From: Euperipatoides rowelli
Lineage: Eukaryota > Onychophora > Udeonychophora > Euonychophora > Peripatopsidae
Length of the DNA stretch: 10,154 bases
NCBI GenBank assembly: GCA_003024985.2
Contig: PXIH01S0011340.1
Reading direction: 5' to 3' (one strand)
Part shown: positions 8,130 to 10,154 of the stretch, one piece after another
How the letters are laid out: each line of letters opens with the position of its first letter
Numbering within the stretch: position 1 is the first letter of the stretch
Notes under the pieces: model-generated
Database searches by the model: none
Seen by the model: only the letters and a program-made list of their open reading frames with translations
What the model was told of the DNA's origin: nothing
Translations under genes and position numbers: made by a program

Positions 8130-8921
8130 TTAATTATAGCCATTTAGGATTGGATTTTGAACAATTTTGAACAACTCATCATTGTTATTCACAGTATTTA
8201 TCACTTCTTCTGACCAGTTAGGTATAATTCCATTTCTATAATATGCTTCATTTCTAACAGCATATTTAAATACTTTTAATATCATTATTAAGTGATCAGA
8301 ATAGGCTAATACATTATAATCAAGTTTAAATCTAAATCCTTGCGAAGCTGAAGTAAGAAAACGATCCAGTCTATTAGCAAATTTTCTATCAAATCTTGTA
8401 GGAAGTGATTCCTTTTTTAATGAGACCGCAACGTCCATCATACAATATTGTTGCAGTAATTTATTTATTTTGACTTCACCAATTTTATCATTTATATTCA
8501 TATCTCCACCTATAATCAAGTATTTTCTCGTATTTTGTTGACTCCATACAATACCTTTTTATTTGAGATTCACTGGTTTATGAACGTTAACTATGGAAAT
8601 ATCAATGTCATTATTCTTTATTTCTACTATCATTATTCTTTCACCAACATTTTTACTGATCAATATTTCACCAGCAATGGACTTTGATACTAATATAGCC
8701 ATACCACTCCTCCTAGTTACAACTACATTTTCTTTAACTATATAATTTAACTCAAACCATTTCCATATATCAGGAGAACGTCTTGTCTCCGGAAAGAGAT
8801 AAACATCAACATTAGATTTTAATAACTTTGTAATTTTAACTCTAGCATTTTTTTTATTGCATAATGTCCTAACATTAGAGGACATAATTGAAATTACTTT
8901 AATTGTTTGTTCAAGCATCAA
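8130..8921 (-). other. APE-type endonuclease domain of ORF2
   Basis: Two open stretches in the same frame, split by TAA 8561-8559, carry the family landmarks in order: SSNV with Asn at 8876-8874, FPETR with Glu at 8789-8787, GMAILVSK, VNVHKP, GGDMN with Asp at 8504-8502 and Asn at 8498-8496, RLDRF with Asp at 8366-8364, and SDH at 8300-8292. These correspond to the catalytic and metal-binding positions of AP-endonuclease-like LINE nucleases, and all appear retained. The stretch between VNVHKP and GGDMN is shorter than I expect for the family, suggesting a loss of several codons at the stop. Confidence 0.9.
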
Positions 8922-9028
8922 TTTTATAAAATTTTAAATACTCACAACAAAACAACAAATAAAAGATGGCAAGGATGTTTATGATTTATATTTAAAAAAT
9001 AATTATACTTATTTTGATAACATTCACT

Positions 9029-10154
9029 TTATGTATCAACCACATCACCTTTACCATTACTTAATTCCTTAACATTTACCTGACAAGATGGCAAATCCAC
9101 ACTTTGAACTTCAATGATATGCATTTTTAATTCAGGCTTTTGAGTCAAATCACGAGAAACATTATGCTCTTCAGAGTTCACTTTTGGATTAACAGACTGA
9201 ACTATCTTTCTTTTATTTCTTTTGGTTACTATTTCAAAAGGCAGTTCTTCTAAGTTAATATTTTTATCATCCATTTTCCCATCATTTCCAGTCGAAATCT
9301 TGCTTTGATTTTAGTCTGAGCAACTTCCTACAGCTAAATCCGGCCACTCATCAAACTTTGAATCTTGAAAGTTACGACTAACAACTGACCCATGCTGAGA
9401 CAGATCATATTTTTCTTTTTTTCCATTTTCCTCCATTCCATTTTCATAATAATTATCTTGAATAAATTCTTGTTGTTGATCAAATCCAATTTCTTTTTGC
9501 ATTGAATATTGACTAATTACATTATCGGTTACTGCACTTGCATATGTTAACTTTTTATTTTGATCACACAGTTCATTCAAATGGCCTACTTCAACAAATT
9601 TATTACATTTTAAGCATTTTTTTACATTACATTCAAAGGTCTTATGTCCTATTGTTCTACAATTTAAACATATGGGATCACGTCTCCTAATCACAATTAG
9701 AAGCGTTAATGTTCCCATAATTAGCAAATAATGAATATCCCTATCAGTAGTATTAGGTTTTAGAATCCCTTTTACCAATATCATGCCAGACTTAACGTTT
9801 AACGTTTCATTTACTTTAAATTTTTCATTCTGAATTGATGTTACCATCATATATTTTTATAATATTAAATTAATGCCATTAAAATCACTCAGAATAAGGG
9901 CCCAATGTATCATTATGTCTATATAATTTGACAACTTACCGTATGTTGCTGGTACTACAAAACAGTTGTTTATCATATCAAATTGTTTTTCCACTTTAAT
10001 CTTTAGTTGTTCACTAATAAAATCCACTCCAATATACTTGTTATTTCATGGGAAAAATACTCCTTCAATTGCATTTTCTCCTACCAGCTTACTTATTTGA
10101 GTTAAGCTTAGCACACACTAGGTGAGAAACACTTCGGGGTTTTCATTCTTGCAG
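9029..10154 (-). pseudogene. LINE ORF1, RNA-binding zinc-knuckle protein, partial, with in-frame stops
   Basis: A single reading frame runs from the window edge to TGT-to-TAA at 9029 and is interrupted by four stops: TAG 10120-10118, TGA 10048-10046, TAA 9859-9857 and TAA 9313-9311. No indel is needed to follow it. The N-terminal part includes GVFFP, NNKYIGVDFISEQL and FVVPATYG. A middle domain precedes RRRDPICLNC. Two zinc knuckles follow: C-x2-C-x4-H-x4-C at 9670-9629 and C-x2-C-x7-H-x4-C at 9616-9566, the second with a longer loop than the classical spacing. The C-terminus is acidic and then basic (EIVTKRNKRK). ORF1 proteins of this kind coat the element's RNA and form the retrotransposition particle with ORF2. 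The start codon is beyond the right edge. The methionine at 9850 is internal and not the real start. Confidence 0.9.
9566..9670 (-). other. Two CCHC-type zinc knuckles of ORF1
   Basis: CLNCRTIGHKTFEC (9670-9629) is a canonical knuckle. CLKCNKFVEVGHLNELC (9616-9566) keeps all four ligands with a seven-residue C-to-H gap. Paired knuckles are common in ORF1 of Tx1-like and related LINEs and bind nucleic acid. All eight ligands are intact even though the gene is dead. Confidence 0.9.

Larger units (their letters stand above)
5916..8921 (-). pseudogene. LINE ORF2, endonuclease-reverse transcriptase polyprotein, broken
   Basis: ORF2 nicks target DNA and reverse-transcribes the element's RNA at the nick. 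The likely start is ATG at 8921 (a second ATG follows), 107 bp after ORF1. Homologous sequence continues to TAA at 5916-5918. Lesions seen by following the protein across frames are: TAA 8561-8559; TAA 8132-8130 with a frame change before about 8111; frame changes near 7580-7566 and 7525-7510; TAA 7453-7451; an apparent RT deletion near 7216-7205; a frame change at the T5 run 6873-6877 (plus-strand view); a stop and frame change at 6449-6447; and a frame change near 6140-6125. About 3.0 kb remain, against the roughly 3.5-4 kb usual for this group, which fits the deletion. The several short open frames here are pieces of this one gene. Confidence 0.92.
5889..10154 (-). mobile_element. Two-ORF non-LTR retrotransposon (LINE), probably L1/Tx1-like, inactivated and cut by window edge
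   Basis: On the minus strand the order is ORF1 with two zinc knuckles, a 107-bp spacer, then ORF2 with APE endonuclease, reverse transcriptase and a C-terminal zinc-knuckle region. This architecture without RNase H fits the L1/Tx1 group. The endonuclease segment RLDRFLTS followed later by YSDH also points that way. An A10 run (5898-5889) starts 17 nt after the ORF2 stop and is my proposed poly(A) end, giving an unusually short 3' UTR. The true end may lie further left, near the hairpin at 5762-5788. The 5' end is outside the window, so no target-site duplication can be tested. Multiple stops, frameshifts and an RT deletion make it non-autonomous. Confidence 0.93.

Noticed and set aside
9900-9945. 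GGTAAGTTG on the minus strand in ORF1 looks like a splice donor.
   Set aside because: It encodes Tyr-Gly-Lys-Leu in the continuous ORF1 frame, and joining to the nearby CAG acceptor would create an immediate stop. No intron is needed to follow ORF1.

Overview
The window looks like a stretch of animal nuclear DNA: AT-rich, rich in homopolymers, no bacterial-style operons or ribosome binding sites, and populated by retroelements in several states of decay. The combination of tRNA-derived SINEs, a two-ORF LINE with zinc knuckles in ORF1, and an old hAT-like transposase fragment suggests an invertebrate, perhaps a mollusc or another lophotrochozoan. That taxonomic guess rests on the general look of the repeats and is low confidence. 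No intact protein-coding host gene is visible.

Layout, left to right. Positions 1-794 are AT-rich sequence with nothing recognisable. Positions 808-1212 hold a complete tRNA-derived SINE (SINE 1, plus strand) flanked by perfect 13-bp target-site duplications. Positions 1431-1865 hold a second SINE (SINE 2, plus strand) whose A-box head is tandemly triplicated with an exact 30-bp period and which ends in A17. The two SINEs appear to share a related 3' module. Positions 1869-3109 are AT-rich non-coding sequence with a C11/(AC)n microsatellite. Positions 3110-3375 (minus) encode a degenerate C-terminal dimerisation segment of a hAT-like transposase, preceded by a splice-acceptor-like sequence. 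Positions 3834-4421 (minus) are a frameshifted, unrecognised coding-like stretch that may or may not belong with it. Positions 4422-5888 are AT-rich with no gene.

Positions 5889-10154 (minus, running off the right edge) are a two-ORF non-LTR retrotransposon, probably of the L1/Tx1 group. ORF1 carries two CCHC-type zinc knuckles and, over more than 1.1 kb, is broken only by in-frame stop codons. ORF2 carries an APE-type endonuclease, a reverse transcriptase and a C-terminal zinc-knuckle region, but has several frameshifts and stops. An apparent internal deletion in the RT removes catalytic motifs A and B and leaves motif C (YIDD). This copy is dead for autonomous transposition.

I looked for a new system and do not see a convincing one. 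The most informative points are the RT-core deletion, the contrast in lesion type between ORF1 and ORF2, the triplicated Pol III A-box in SINE 2, and the SINE 3' module with its hairpin and T-run.
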